Shown here: positions 50,215-60,563 of the stretch, piece by piece
Layout of the letters: every line of letters starts with the position of its first letter
How positions within the stretch are numbered: position 1 is the first letter of the stretch
Origin: CAVRUD01 sp963849635
GTDB lineage: Bacteria > Chloroflexota > Chloroflexia > Thermomicrobiales > UBA6265
DNA length: 64,000 nucleotides
Reading direction: 5' to 3'
NCBI GenBank assembly: GCA_963849635.1
Contig: CAWKIA010000003.1
Span: forward strand, 62,001 to 126,000
Program-made: the position numbers and the translations under genes
Notes under the pieces: model-generated
Told to the model about the DNA's origin: nothing
The model's input: only the letters and a program-made list of their open reading frames with translations
Databases searched by the model: none

Positions 50215-50865
50215 CTATCCGGAAAGCGCATCAGGCGCCGGGTCCGCCAGGAAGCGGCCAAATTCCGCCGGGGTGCGGACTCCGTGGTCGAGAACGGCCC
50301 GGTAGATGTCGACGCCGCCGACCTGCTGGGGATACTCGGGCTTTGTCCGCCAGATGTCCTTGATCCAGAGGATTGCCAGGCGGGTCTCGTCGCTAAGGCG
50401 GCGGCGGAGTTGCTCGGTCTCGACCGCCTGGAACTTCTTCGACTCGTTCACCCAGAACGAGATATCGATCTTCCAGAGAGCGCCCGGAACAGCTTCAAGG
50501 TTGAGCACGACGTAATAGCGCTCCTGGGTCAGGTCGGCGGTTGGATTGCGCTCGCCGGCGAACGATCGGAACGTGAACGATTCCAGGCGATCGTCGATCA
50601 GGTATAGGCGCAGGACGGCCCAGACCCCTTCGGCGTTGATCCCAGGGGAGTAGACGCTGAAGTCGATATCCCGCCAGGTCATCAATCCGGAGACTGAACT
50701 ACCGAGCTGGACCACCTCCCCATGGTGACCGAGATGCTCCAACAGTCGCAGGTCGGAAACGACCCTTGATGCCTCCTCCTGAAGGGCGTCCGCGCGAGTG
50801 AGCAGTTCGTGCGCCTGGACGGGGTCGAGCCCAGGTAGGGGCTCTGAGATCTTCCTGCTTGTCAT
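50215..50865 (-). CDS. Nucleotidyltransferase-like protein
   Basis: The ATG at 50865 overlaps the stop of the ROK gene by 4 nt and has GAGAGGAAC upstream. The 216-residue product has VVQLGSSVSGLMTWRDIDFS near residue 55. This is a GS...DID line typical of the nucleotidyltransferase (Pol beta-like) fold, with an acidic FSVYSPG continuation, then a helical C-terminal half (ETEQLRRRLSDETRLAILWI). The exact enzymatic class (antibiotic adenylyl transfer, other) is not determinable. The second catalytic acidic pair is not obvious, so activity is uncertain. Coupling to a sugar kinase suggests a common transcription unit. Confidence 0.6.
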   Translation of the reverse strand: MTSRKISEPLPGLDPVQAHELLTRADALQEEASRVVSDLRLLEHLGHHGEVVQLGSSVSGLMTWRDIDFSVYSPGINAEGVWAVLRLYLIDDRLESFTFRSFAGERNPTADLTQERYYVVLNLEAVPGALWKIDISFWVNESKKFQAVETEQLRRRLSDETRLAILWIKDIWRTKPEYPQQVGGVDIYRAVLDHGVRTPAEFGRFLADPAPDALSG

Positions 50866-51881
50866 CGGAGTTCCTCTCGCAGCGCCAGTTCCGGATCCAG
50901 CTCCCAAAGGGCGCCGAAGACTGCGCCGTGCAGTTGGGCGTCTTCGCCCAGCACTGATTGCATGATCGCTGGTGGGTTGGGGAGTTCCCGCCTAACTCGT
51001 TCCCTGATCTCTCCGATGAACCAATCCCCGGCCGCGGCAGTGCCGCCACCGATGAACAGGGCTTCCGGGTCGAGCACCACCGAAGCAGCGATGATCGCCA
51101 TCGCGACGTGGTCGGCGACCCTGGCCGATAGCGGTGCCAGGCGCTCGTCAGTTTCGCCTCGGGCAAGGGCATCGCCGGTGCCGAGTTCCTCGCCGGTCAC
51201 GTGCTGGGCCGTGTGCCGGATGCCACGTCCGCCGACGAGCCGCTCGAGGTTGCCGTGGCCGTCGCGCTCCTTGCCCAGGTACGAACGAGCCATGATCAGG
51301 CTGCCCATCTCACCGGCGGCGTTATGGAAGCCTCGGTGCAGGCGCCCGTTGACTACAACGCCGGCGCCGACTCCTGTACCGAGGGCGAGAAAGACGAAGT
51401 TGTGCATCTTCCGCGCTCCCCCGCGCCAGCGCTCGCCGAGCGCGGCGGCATTCGCGTCTTGCTCGACGAACACCGGCACCGTCAAGGTACGGCTGACGAG
51501 ATCCCGTAGGGGGATGTCTTCCCAACCCACCAGATTTCCGGCACTGATCACCCGGCCGTGGTCGAACTCAACCTGTCCAGGCATGGCGATCCCGACGGCC
51601 CGGAGCGAGTCGGGCGACCGGCCAGTCGCGTTGACGAGCGATTGAATCGACTCGACTAGCATCTCGATGAATGCCGTCGGACCGGCATCGGTCGGGGTCG
51701 GAAAGCGTTCCTGGGCGAGGTCGTCACCGCTGGCGACGTCGGTGGCGAGCAGCGCGATTTTCGTCCCGCCAACATCAACACCGACGACTAACCCGCCGGT
51801 ATCGTCGGTGACGACGGGGTCGATCCGATCCACGTCGTCATCGGTGGCGGCGAGATCGCTCATCGGGGATTTGTCCGTCAC
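50862..51881 (-). CDS. ROK family sugar kinase
   Basis: GTG at 51881 follows AGGAGC by 7 nt. The 339-residue protein has the ROK ATP-binding start VVGVDVGGTKIALLATD, GIAMPGQVEFDHGRV, the catalytic Asp line VFVEQDANAAALGERWRGGA, and LALGTGVGAGVVVNGRLHRG. It phosphorylates a hexose (glucokinase or N-acetylsugar kinase type) using ATP in the cytosol. The zinc-binding CxCGxxGC motif usual in ROK proteins is absent; the equivalent stretch reads DGHGNLERLVGGRGI. That sequence and an N-terminal acidic extension of about 25 residues set it apart. There is no DNA-binding domain, so it is an enzyme, not a ROK repressor. The downstream gene is translationally coupled. Confidence 0.86.
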   Translation of the reverse strand: MTDKSPMSDLAATDDDVDRIDPVVTDDTGGLVVGVDVGGTKIALLATDVASGDDLAQERFPTPTDAGPTAFIEMLVESIQSLVNATGRSPDSLRAVGIAMPGQVEFDHGRVISAGNLVGWEDIPLRDLVSRTLTVPVFVEQDANAAALGERWRGGARKMHNFVFLALGTGVGAGVVVNGRLHRGFHNAAGEMGSLIMARSYLGKERDGHGNLERLVGGRGIRHTAQHVTGEELGTGDALARGETDERLAPLSARVADHVAMAIIAASVVLDPEALFIGGGTAAAGDWFIGEIRERVRRELPNPPAIMQSVLGEDAQLHGAVFGALWELDPELALREELR

Positions 51882-52152
51882 GAATTGCTCCTGGTACCCG
51901 TCTGACTGTACGGTCGTGAGAAGTCCAGGTGTTCATGGCGGACACTGGAGTTGGCGGCCTCGACATTGGCCCAGGGCGGTGGTGCCGGACATAGGCTAGC
52001 CCGTAGAATACCCGTCCCGTAGATGTTCCGGTTGCCGGGCTGGGCAGCCAGGAACTGAGGGAAATCGCGGGGACTCGAGGGCAACCCGCAACCTGCGGCC
52101 AATACCTTGTTCACCCCCGTTCCGCATTGAACCGGCCAAGAAAGACGAAACC

Positions 52153-54918
52153 ATGCCGTCAGGCTCCGACACCAAGTCCGCATCATCACGCTCCAAGAAG
52201 AACGCCACGCCAATCGTCGATGCAACGTCCGAGAACGAGCTCGAGAGCGCGGACGGATCGTTAACTGAAGTTCAAGGAGTAGCGCCGGAGACAAAGCCGA
52301 AGCGAGCCAAGGCCCGGGCACGGGCGCGCGCGAAGCCGCGGGCGGTGATGCTTCCGGTTCTGGTCGTCGACGAGACGATCCTGCTCCCTCATATGTCCAT
52401 TCCCTTCGCCATCGAGGATGAAGAGGCCTCGATGGTGCTCGACCGCGCGATGCGCCTGCCGTCCCGGCAGGTGCTTGTCCTGACCGAGCGCCGGATCTAC
52501 CCGCCGAACGGCGAAGGCATAGCCGCGGAAGACCCTGGCGTCGACGGGGTTTTCCGCGAGCTTGTCGCAGACGCCCTGGCCGAGGTCATGGCCGAGGAAG
52601 TAGCCGCCGGTGAAGTCAGCGCCCCAGGCGAAGCCGCCGAGCGGCCCGAAAACGCGGACGAGGAGTGGCATTCCCCAACGGATGAATCCGATGAGGAATA
52701 TGAGCTCTGCACCGTCGGTGTCATCGCCGAGGTCGGGCACCGCATCTCCCGCCCCGGTGGGCATGCTCACGTCATTCTTCAGGGCATCGCCCGCGGCGTG
52801 GTCGAGGAGATCGTGCGCCAGGACCCGTACGTCGTCGCCAGGGTGACCCGGCGCGACGATTCGGCCGATCCGACCCCGGAGGCCGAGGCGGCGATGAGTG
52901 CCGTGCTCGAGCAGGTCGAGAACTACATCAGCATGCTTCCGAACGTCCCGGAAGAGGTGCTGACGATGGTCAAGTCGGTCGACGAGCCGGGTTGGCTGGC
53001 CGACCTGATCGCCTTCTCGCCCGAGTTCACGCCCGAGCAGCGCCAGGAGCTGCTGGAGCAACTTGATCCGATCAAGCGTCTGCGCCACCTGAGCGTCGTT
53101 ATCCAGAAGCGGCTCAACGTCCTCAACCTGCGCCAGCAGATCCAGCACGAGGCCCAGGCGGGAATGGATCGCCAGCAGCGTGAGTACTTCCTCCGCGAGC
53201 AGATGCGCGCCATCCAGAAGGAACTCGGCGAAGGTTCCTCGGAAGAGACGGTTGCCGCCGAGTTGCGCCAGAAGGTCGAAGCCGCCGGCATGCCGGATGA
53301 GGTCAAGGCCAAGGCGCTCGTTCAGATCGAGCGCCTGGAGCAACAGCACCCGTTCTCACCCGAGATCGGCGTCATCCGGACCTACCTGGAATGGCTGACC
53401 GAATTGCCATGGGCGGTCGAGACCGAAGACCGGCTCGATCTCAACGAGGCGGCCAAAATCCTCGAAGACGACCACTACGGACTCGATAAGGTGAAAGAGC
53501 GCATCGTCGAGTACATCGCTGTGCGCAAGCTGGCCGGGGACAAGCTGCGGGCGCCGATCATCTGCTTCGTCGGCCCTCCCGGCGTCGGCAAGACCAGTCT
53601 CGGCCGCTCGATCGCCCACGCGATCGGCCGCAACTACGTCCGGATGTCTCTGGGTGGTGTCCGCGACGAGGCGGAGGTCCGTGGCCACCGGCGCACCTAC
53701 GTCGGCGCCATGCCAGGCCGGGTGATTAAGGCCCTGCGCGATGCCAAGAGCCGCAACCCGGTGATGGTCCTCGATGAGATCGACAAAGTCGGTTCGGACG
53801 CCTTCCGCGGCGACCCCTCGTCGGCGCTGTTGGAGGTGCTCGATCCCGAACAGAACGCGACATTCTCTGACCACTACCTGGAAGTGCCGTTCGACCTCTC
53901 CAAGGTGATCTTCATCACCACGGCGAACATGCTGGAGCCGATTCCGCCGGCCCTGCGGGACAGGATGGAGATCATCGAGGTCTCCGGTTACACCGAGGTC
54001 GAGAAGCTGGCGATTGCTCGCAACTTCCTGCTGCCGAAAGCGCTGGAATCGCATGGGCTCAGCACGGAGCAGCTGACCGTCACAGATGACGCGCTGGCGC
54101 GAGTCATCCGCGAGTACACGAGCGAGTCCGGTGTCCGCAACCTCGAGCGCGAACTCGGCTCCCTGGCCCGGAAGTGCGCTCGTCGCTTCGCCGGCGACGA
54201 TCCGCCGGAGTCCATGACCCTCGACGCGGACGACGTCGCCAAGTTCCTCGGCGTTCCCCGCTACGACTTCGGCCTTGCGGAAGAGCAGGACGAGGTCGGA
54301 GTGGCGACCGGTGCCGCGGTCACCAGTGTCGGCGGTGACTTGCTTTCGATTGAAGTCACGATCATGGAGGGCAAGGGCGACCTGATCCTCACCGGCCAGC
54401 TCGGCGAGGTGATGCAGGAGTCGGCCCGGGCGGCGATCTCATACGCCCGCTCCCGTTCCTTGACGCTCGGCCTGGAACAGGGCTTTTTCGACCGGCGCAA
54501 CATCCACATCCACATCCCGGCCGGGGCAATCCCGAAGGACGGACCTTCGGCGGGCATCACCATCGCCACCGCCCTGATCTCGGCCCTGACCGGCCGCAAG
54601 GTCCGCAAGGATGTGGCGATGACCGGCGAGATCACCTTGCGCGGCAAGGTTCTGCCCATCGGCGGCCTGCGCGAAAAGACGCTGGCGGCCCACCGGGGCG
54701 GCATCAAGACCTTCCTGTTGCCGCTCAAGAACGCTAAGGACCTGGCGGAGCTGCCCGAGGTCGTGCGCTCCGGCCTGGAGTTGATCCAGGTCTCCTCCCT
54801 CGACCAGGTCCTGGATGTCGCCTTTGTACCGCTCTCCTCTCCCGCCGGACCCGCCAAGAGCGGCAGCCCGAAGCCGGCGAAGAAGCGCATACTTCCAGCT
54901 GCCCAGGCGACGGCTTAG
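52153..54918 (+). CDS. lon: ATP-dependent protease Lon
   Basis: The protein has 921 residues. A Lys/Arg/Ala-rich leader (residues 1-65) precedes the LON substrate-binding domain (VMLPVLVVDETILLPHMSIP). A coiled-coil region (EYFLREQMRAIQKELGEG) and AAA+ module with Walker A GPPGVGKTSL (about 474-483) and Walker B VMVLDEIDKVG follow, then the protease domain with catalytic Ser799 in PKDGPSAGI and Lys842 in GLREKTLAAHR. Length exceeds typical bacterial Lon (about 800) because of the basic leader and an acidic insert of about 75 residues inside the N domain (about 125-195; PENADEEWHSPTDESDEEYE). It degrades misfolded and regulatory proteins. The gene is followed by a good terminator. Confidence 0.94.
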   Translation: MPSGSDTKSASSRSKKNATPIVDATSENELESADGSLTEVQGVAPETKPKRAKARARARAKPRAVMLPVLVVDETILLPHMSIPFAIEDEEASMVLDRAMRLPSRQVLVLTERRIYPPNGEGIAAEDPGVDGVFRELVADALAEVMAEEVAAGEVSAPGEAAERPENADEEWHSPTDESDEEYELCTVGVIAEVGHRISRPGGHAHVILQGIARGVVEEIVRQDPYVVARVTRRDDSADPTPEAEAAMSAVLEQVENYISMLPNVPEEVLTMVKSVDEPGWLADLIAFSPEFTPEQRQELLEQLDPIKRLRHLSVVIQKRLNVLNLRQQIQHEAQAGMDRQQREYFLREQMRAIQKELGEGSSEETVAAELRQKVEAAGMPDEVKAKALVQIERLEQQHPFSPEIGVIRTYLEWLTELPWAVETEDRLDLNEAAKILEDDHYGLDKVKERIVEYIAVRKLAGDKLRAPIICFVGPPGVGKTSLGRSIAHAIGRNYVRMSLGGVRDEAEVRGHRRTYVGAMPGRVIKALRDAKSRNPVMVLDEIDKVGSDAFRGDPSSALLEVLDPEQNATFSDHYLEVPFDLSKVIFITTANMLEPIPPALRDRMEIIEVSGYTEVEKLAIARNFLLPKALESHGLSTEQLTVTDDALARVIREYTSESGVRNLERELGSLARKCARRFAGDDPPESMTLDADDVAKFLGVPRYDFGLAEEQDEVGVATGAAVTSVGGDLLSIEVTIMEGKGDLILTGQLGEVMQESARAAISYARSRSLTLGLEQGFFDRRNIHIHIPAGAIPKDGPSAGITIATALISALTGRKVRKDVAMTGEITLRGKVLPIGGLREKTLAAHRGGIKTFLLPLKNAKDLAELPEVVRSGLELIQVSSLDQVLDVAFVPLSSPAGPAKSGSPKPAKKRILPAAQATA

Positions 54919-54982
54919 AGCGAGTCGCACCTACAGCGTAGAGGTGGTTGAATCCTCAGCGACGAACAGGTGACATAGAAGA

Positions 54983-55013
54983 CGCGCCGGCTGCCCGTGA
55001 GGCGGCCGGCGCG
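54983..55013 (+). terminator. Intrinsic terminator downstream of lon
   Basis: CGCGCCGGCTGCC, loop CGTGA, GGCGGCCGGCGCG gives a 13-bp stem with one T-G pair, 65 nt after the lon stop, followed by TTTCATT. The GNAT gene starts 68 nt later with its own ribosome-binding site. Confidence 0.65.
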
Positions 55014-55080
55014 TTTCATTGCTAGTTGGGCCCCGGCCGGGCACTGTTCTGAGTGCCAAGATCCACGAAGGGAGCGACCA

Positions 55081-55674
55081 TTGGATCCCAAGCCTCTGCC
55101 TCGCCCTGTGCTCCGAGGCGGGCCGGTGACGCTTCGAGGCCCACTCGAGACTGATATTACCGACCGCGTCACCATCGGCCGAAACGCGGAGTTCGTGCGC
55201 CTGGTCGGCGGTGACGATCGAAATATCACTCCGATGACAGAGCCCGAGGCAAGAGACTGGTTACAGCGGGTAGCCGCCGAGTCGTACTACTGGGTAATTG
55301 AGATCGGCGACCGCGCCGTTGGGACGGCTCGCCTCCACCATCTCGACGAACCTAACCGCAAAGCGATGTTTGCCATCGGGATTTTCGATTCGGCGATGTG
55401 GGGGAAGGGATATGGCACGATCGCGACTCGGCTGGTGCTCGCCTACGGATTCGAGATGCTGCGCCTCCATCGTATCGCCTTGCGCGTGTTAGCGGACAAT
55501 CTCCGGGCGATTCGTTCCTACGAGAAGTGCGGGTTTGTTCGCGAGGGCGTCCATCGTGACATTGAATTCGTCGGCGACCGGTGGCTGAGCGATCTCTGGA
55601 TGAGCATCCTGGAGGACGAATATCGACACCGACCTAACTATCTGGGTGATGCCAACGAAGGTCCAGTCGCCTAG
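55081..55674 (+). CDS. GNAT family N-acetyltransferase (RimJ/RimL-like)
   Basis: The start chosen is a TTG at 55081, after GAAGGGAG; the frame extends upstream to 54997, but that part overlaps the lon terminator. The 197-residue protein has GNAT motifs: YYWVIEIGDRAVGTARLHHL, then acetyl-CoA loop WGKGYGTIATRLVLAYGF and HRIALRVLADNLRAIRSYEK with CGFVREGV. This matches acetyltransferases that modify ribosomal-protein N-termini or small amines. The substrate cannot be told. It is followed 48 nt later by the antiporter gene on the same strand. Confidence 0.85.
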   Translation: MDPKPLPRPVLRGGPVTLRGPLETDITDRVTIGRNAEFVRLVGGDDRNITPMTEPEARDWLQRVAAESYYWVIEIGDRAVGTARLHHLDEPNRKAMFAIGIFDSAMWGKGYGTIATRLVLAYGFEMLRLHRIALRVLADNLRAIRSYEKCGFVREGVHRDIEFVGDRWLSDLWMSILEDEYRHRPNYLGDANEGPVA

Positions 55675-55721
55675 GATTCTTGCCGCGATCTGATCCTCGG
55701 AACCCGGGTAAGGGCGGCAGC

Positions 55722-57300
55722 GTGCACGAGTTGGAATTGGTTCTTGTTCTTTTGGCCGCCGTTGTTGTGCTGGCGACGTTGGCAAACCGGGTGGGGGTGC
55801 CGTATCCCATCCTGCTGGTCGCGGGCGGCCTCGCCCTGGCCTTGATTCCCGGCTTACCGGAAGTACATCTCGAACCGGATGCGGTCTTTCTGCTCTTTCT
55901 GCCGCCCATTCTGTTTGCGGCGGCCTATTTCACGGACTGGCGGGCATTCAAGGCGAATAGACGGCCCATTGGTCTGCTCGCGATTGGGTCGGTGCTAGCG
56001 ACCACCTGCGGGGTGGCAGTGTTCGTCCATGCGATGGTCGACGGGATGACCTGGCCGGTGGCGTTCGTGCTCGGTGCGATTGTATCCCCGCCCGATGCGG
56101 TTGCAACCGTGGCCATCGTTCAGCGGCTCGGCATCCCCCGGCGGATCGTCACCATCCTCGAAGGTGAGAGCCTGGTCAACGACGCGACGGCCCTGGTCAC
56201 CTACCGATTTGCGGTCGCGGCCGTCGTCACCGGGTCGTTCTCGCTGTTCGAGGCATCCTGGCGATTCGTCTACATGGCTATCGGAGGTGCGGCCTATGGT
56301 TTTTTGGTCGGCGTCGTCCTGATCAAGAGTCCTGCCACTGTTGCTGAGCGACACGCCGATCGGGATTGCGGCGACCTTGCTCGCGCCCGCTGCCGCCTAT
56401 ATCCCGGCGGAAGAGTTGGGCCTCTCAGGCGTCCTGGCCACGGTCGCGGCCGGGCTCGTCCTGGGCAGGAAGGCACCGGTGATTTTCCCGCCGGAGGGCC
56501 GGACCCAGGGCGTGGCAACCTGGAGCACCGTGATCTTCGTGATCAACGGCCTGATTTTCATCCTCATCGGGTTGCAATTGCCGACCGTCCTGGAGGGCCT
56601 CGACGATTGGTCGACCGGCGAGTTGGTCTGGTACGGCATCGCCATCAGTTTGGCGACGATCGCGCTCCGCTTTATCTGGGTCTTCCCCGCGACCTACCTT
56701 CCCCGAATTCTGATTCCAAGAATCAATGAGACCGATCCCAAACCGCCATGGCAGGCCCCTGCCCTGATTGGGTACGCCGGTCTTCGCGGGGTTGTGACGC
56801 TTGCCGGCGCGCTCGCGTTGCCCCTGGAGGTCGATGGCGGAGGTCCGTTCCCGCAGCGCGACCTCGTACTCTACCTGTCCTTCTGTGTCATCTTGGCGAC
56901 ACTGGTTGGGCAGGGTTTGACCCTGGCTCCGTTCGTCCGTTGGCTTGGCATTGCCGACGAGCGCCTCAATGAGCAAGAGGAGTTGCTGGCCCGGCGCGAG
57001 ACGACGCTGGCAGCGTTAGCCCGCCTGGCTCAAATCCGCGACGAACCCTGGGTTCCGGCAATGACCGCCAAACTCCTCAATGCCGAATTGGAGCACCGGC
57101 TGGAGCATTTCCCGGAGTCACTGTCACTGGACGACACGGACGGCGATCATATCGAGTCGCACGGTCGCCTTCGTCGAGAATTGCTAGACGTTCAGCACAC
57201 GACGGTGTTGCGACTCCGAAACGATGGGCGGATCAGCGACGAGGTCCTCCACCGCATCCAGTACGATCTCGACCTCGCGGCGCAACGCTCAGCGGATTGA
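55722..57300 (+). pseudogene. Na+/H+ antiporter (CPA1/NhaP type), single frameshift
   Basis: GTG at 55722 follows AAGGGCGG. The first part has about seven transmembrane helices with family motifs LPPILFAAAYFTDWRAF, VLGAIVSPPDAVATVAI and LEGESLVNDATALVTYRF; the Asp residues of SPPDA and LVNDA are the ion-binding ones. Near 56325 the frame changes: the other frame continues LLLSDTPIGIAATLLAPAAA, YIPAEELGLSGVLATVAAG and GLRGVVTLAGALALP to a cytosolic tail ending at 57300. One extra base (or two lost) explains it; the corrected protein has about 525 residues. It would exchange Na+ (or K+) for H+ across the membrane. A real defect and a sequencing indel are both possible. Confidence 0.83.
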
Positions 57301-57306
57301 CGTCAA

Positions 57307-57866
57307 CTACAGGTCATGAAGTGAGTTGAAGAAGCTGTTGACCGCCCAGCGGCCGCCGTGCCCTTGGGGTTGGACAAGGATCTCGATGTCGGTCCCGCCA
57401 TGTTCGGGGTCAATGCGGAGCGCGAGGGTTTGCGTTCCTCGTGCGGATACCAGGTAGATAATGCCGGGGAGGATTCCAAGCCACAGAAGGAGCAAGGCGG
57501 TCAGTAGCCTTGGCTCAAGTTTGCGCCAGTAGACCAGTTCGCCGGGCTGCTAGCGGCCGAGTGACCATGGGGGCCACCGAACCATCGCGCGGCGTGGACC
57601 TGAACGTCGTCTGCAAAGATTGGAACGGTCCTCTGTATCCTGTAAAGCCGATTGTCGACCACTTCAGCGACGACGAGGGCGGCGAGGATCAGTCCGAAGA
57701 CCGCGCCAAGTGCAAACGCTAGAAACAAATTGTCCGAGTCATTGCCGATGGCGAACAGCATTCCGAGGACGCCGCCACCAAGCGCTCCCGCCAGGCTGGC
57801 GAGTACTGGAGGCTGCACGCCGGCACGCTGTCGTTGAGAGTCAGTGCCTTCAATGACAGCGTTCAT
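57307..57866 (-). pseudogene. Small multi-pass membrane protein, frameshifted
   Basis: The ATG at 57866 has AGGAGGGCGGGA just upstream. The first frame gives two transmembrane helices (LASLAGALGGGVLGMLFAIG and LFLAFALGAVFGLILAALVV) and runs to 57501. Near 57545 the other frame takes over smoothly: GELVYWRKLEPRLLTALLLL, then WLGILPGIIYLVSARGTQ and TDIEILVQPQGHGGRWAVNS, to a stop at 57307. One indel gives a three-helix protein of about 186 residues with a C-terminal cytosolic or outer beta domain. No family is recognised. It is convergent with the antiporter (6 nt between stops). Confidence 0.6.
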
Positions 57867-57983
57867 TCCCGCCCTCCTGGGCTGTGCAGATCCCCATCGA
57901 CTCCAAATGTCCAATTGTCCGATCACCGTCACGGTACCAGATCGATGGGGCGCGTTCCATGATCGATTCCTGGTTGCGGTGTG

Positions 57984-58020
57984 CATGACAGCGGGCGAGG
58001 GAACCCCGCCCGCTGTCATG
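57984..58020 (-). terminator. Perfect 14-bp hairpin after the VIT-VWA gene
   Basis: CATGACAGCGGGCG, 9-nt loop, CGCCCGCTGTCATG, located 5 nt beyond the stop of the minus-strand VIT-VWA gene. There is no T-run on either side, so it may act as a Rho-linked or mRNA-end-stabilising hairpin. The gap 57867-57983 holds nothing else recognisable. Confidence 0.55.
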
Positions 58021-58025
58021 GTAAG

Positions 58026-60252
58026 TCAGGCCCCGAGCGCGCTTAGGTCAAGCGGTGGTTGCTCGTCCGGCGTGACCTCGAAGGCCATGCCGTTGACGAC
58101 CGCGATCACCTTGTCGCCCAGGGAGAAGGCGTCGCCTAGTTCGGGGAACATCGCGATCAGGGCGAAGTAGTCCTCGCTGGCGAACTGGACCTTGGTGGTC
58201 GTCATCGTCGAAGGATCGAAGGTCGTGTCGGTCCAGATGCCATTCTGCTGAACGTAGGTCCGATTGCCCAAGATCCGGACGACATCGGCCGCTTCTTCCA
58301 TCGGCTCGGCCGCGACCTCGGCGTCTTGCAGCGCGCCTTGGCCGGCTGCGCGGTCGACGGCATCCCCGCCGAATGCGGGCGCGTCGGCGGCTTCGTCGAA
58401 GTCGACTGCCGCCTGGGTAGCGGCCGCTTCGCGGCCGTCGGCCGTGAGGATGTCGTCCTCGGTGATCAGGTAGGAAGTGTAGGGCGTGACGATGCCGAAG
58501 CGAACGCTGAGGTCGATGATGGCGTCGACCCACTCCGGGTTCTCGCCGTTGAGCCGGATCTGATTGAGCAGATAGCCGATCTTGCGCGTCGCCCACAGGC
58601 GTGGGAGGTAGTCGTCGCCGGCAGCGGTGCTGAGCGTCAGGTCGGGGTAGGTGAATGATTGCTGGACGCCATCGACCATGCCGGTCAGGGTGACGGGCGC
58701 GGGGCCGCCAGCGCGGTAGCGGCCGGTGACGACGATCTGCGATCCGGCGAACATGTCCGGTAAAGGGGTCGGGTAGATCTCGTCGATCTGGGCATCGCCG
58801 AGGTCGAGCGCGATGTCGGTCAGGACCGGGGCGCTGACCTTCGACCAGAAGCCGGAGACGATCTCGTCCAAAGGTTCGCCGGGGCGGACATAGGTGCTGG
58901 CGCCGCTGTGGTTGGTCACCAGGGAATCGAGCAGGTAGGTGTCGACATCGTCGCCGACGCCGAAGGCGAACAGACGAACGTTCTCCGGGGTCGCCCCGCC
59001 GACGTTGGCGAGGATGCCGGCCGGATCGGTCTCACCCTCGCTGGGCAGACCATCGGTCAGGAAGACCACGATCGTCGGCCGGCCGGACTGGACCATCCCC
59101 ATGCCTTCCAGCAGGGCAAGATTGATGTCCGTCCCGCCGGTCGCCTGGAGCCGCTCGGTCCAGGCAAGGGCATCCTGAGCGCTGGAGGCGGGCTGGAGCT
59201 CGTCGGCGTAGAGCCGTGCCCCGGTGCTGAACTCGATGACGTTGAAGCGGTCATCCGGGTTGAGATGGCCGAGGATGTACGACAGCGCGCCCTTGGCCTG
59301 GACGATCTTCTCGCCCTCCATGCTGCCCGATGTATCGAGCACCACGACGACATCCTTTGGCGATGGCCGTCGTGTTGGTGGCAAGTCCCGGCGCCGCCAG
59401 CAGAAGGAAGTAGCCCTCCTGGGTGGCGGAATCGTAGTAGGAGAGCAGGTTCGCGCCGATCGTCTCCTCGGAGACGGTGTAGACCAGCTCAAAGTCGGTC
59501 GTCGGCAGCACCTGGGACTCTTCATATCCGGCGACGAAGTGGAAATCGTCAGGACGGTCGAGGGCGACGTTGTGCGAGGGAGAGTAGATCGCGCGGACGG
59601 GGGATTTGGACTCGACCGCGACGCGGACGCTGACCTGCTCCAGCGGAGCGGCCGAGAACCGCTCGGTGTTCAGGGGGTAGACGTAGCGGACGAGGCCCGC
59701 TTCCGCGGTGAGGACCTGCTGGTACTCGATCTGGATCTGGCGATCCTCACCCGGCGGAATCGGGAAGACGCTGGCCTGGATCGCGCCCTGGCCGGCGTAC
59801 TCGAGCAGGGCGGGGTCACGCAGGGTACGGACGATCTCGTCGTAGATCGCCCGGGCCTCTTCGGCCGTCTTGATCGTGGCCTCGATCTCCTGGCCATCGA
59901 CAAGCATGACGAAGTTCGAGACCGTCGCGCTGTCGGGGATGGGGAAGATGTATGTCCCCTCGGCAACCCAATCGTTGGGATTGTGGAAGACCTGATCGAT
60001 CTTGGTCGTCGCGACCTGATCAGCGATGGTGACGTCGACGCGGTGGTACTTGACCTCCAGGCCGTCCGCGATCAGCCACGGCTCGTCGGGGGGGCAGGCG
60101 GGGTCACACGGTGGAGGATCGACGATGATGACGCCATCTGCCCGCGCCGGCGTCGGAGCGAAGACCTGGAACGCGAGCAGGATGAGCAATGCGAATGGCA
60201 AGCTAGCACGGGCAATTGTCCCGCTTCGCTGGTGAGCACGAGAGGGTGGCAT
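58026..60252 (-). pseudogene. Secreted VIT + von Willebrand factor A domain protein, single frameshift
   Basis: The ATG at 60252 follows AAGGAGACTCGT. A signal peptide (ARASLPFALLILLAFQVFA, cleavage near ARA) precedes a VIT domain (VDVTIADQVATTKIDQVFHN, then FPIPDSATVSNFVMLVDGQE). The frame breaks near 59360 (CCATCGCCAAAGG); in the next frame the VWA domain follows with the MIDAS motif VVVLDTSGSMEGEK, FLTDGLPSEGE and conserved FGVGDDVDTYLLD. An acidic linker and a C-terminal strand-rich tail end at 58026. One extra base accounts for the break; corrected length is about 740 residues. VIT-VWA proteins are extracellular adhesion or envelope proteins that use a metal ion to bind ligands. It is divergent from the C39-like gene. 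Confidence 0.84.
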
Positions 60253-60563
60253 ACGAGTCTCCTTGTACCTGGTGTGTAGAGGAACCGTCCGGTCCCCCGG
60301 GGCTGCGCATTAGCTGGGAAACGCTGGTACCCGCTCGCTGGTTCCGTATTGCCGTTCGGGCGGGTATGATGTACGTGCACAATTCGGCTTTCTGGAAACG
60401 GATCGGTGGGTTCGCGGCGTTCTACTGAAGGAATGGCGGTTGCTTCAGGTGTGAGCCCTTGGGCGGCCCGCGTTCACTGACGAGCCGGTGTATGGATCGG
60501 ATCACGAAGCGCAACCGCGGTCACGGTCAACGAGTCACGGCGACGTAGGGAAGGGTCGGTTCG
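60253..60563. other. Divergent intergenic region
   Basis: The 311 nt between the VIT-VWA and C39-like genes should contain both promoters. TATGAT at about 60366 is a plausible plus-strand -10 box, but no good -35 is 16-18 nt upstream. No small gene is supported. Confidence 0.35.
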
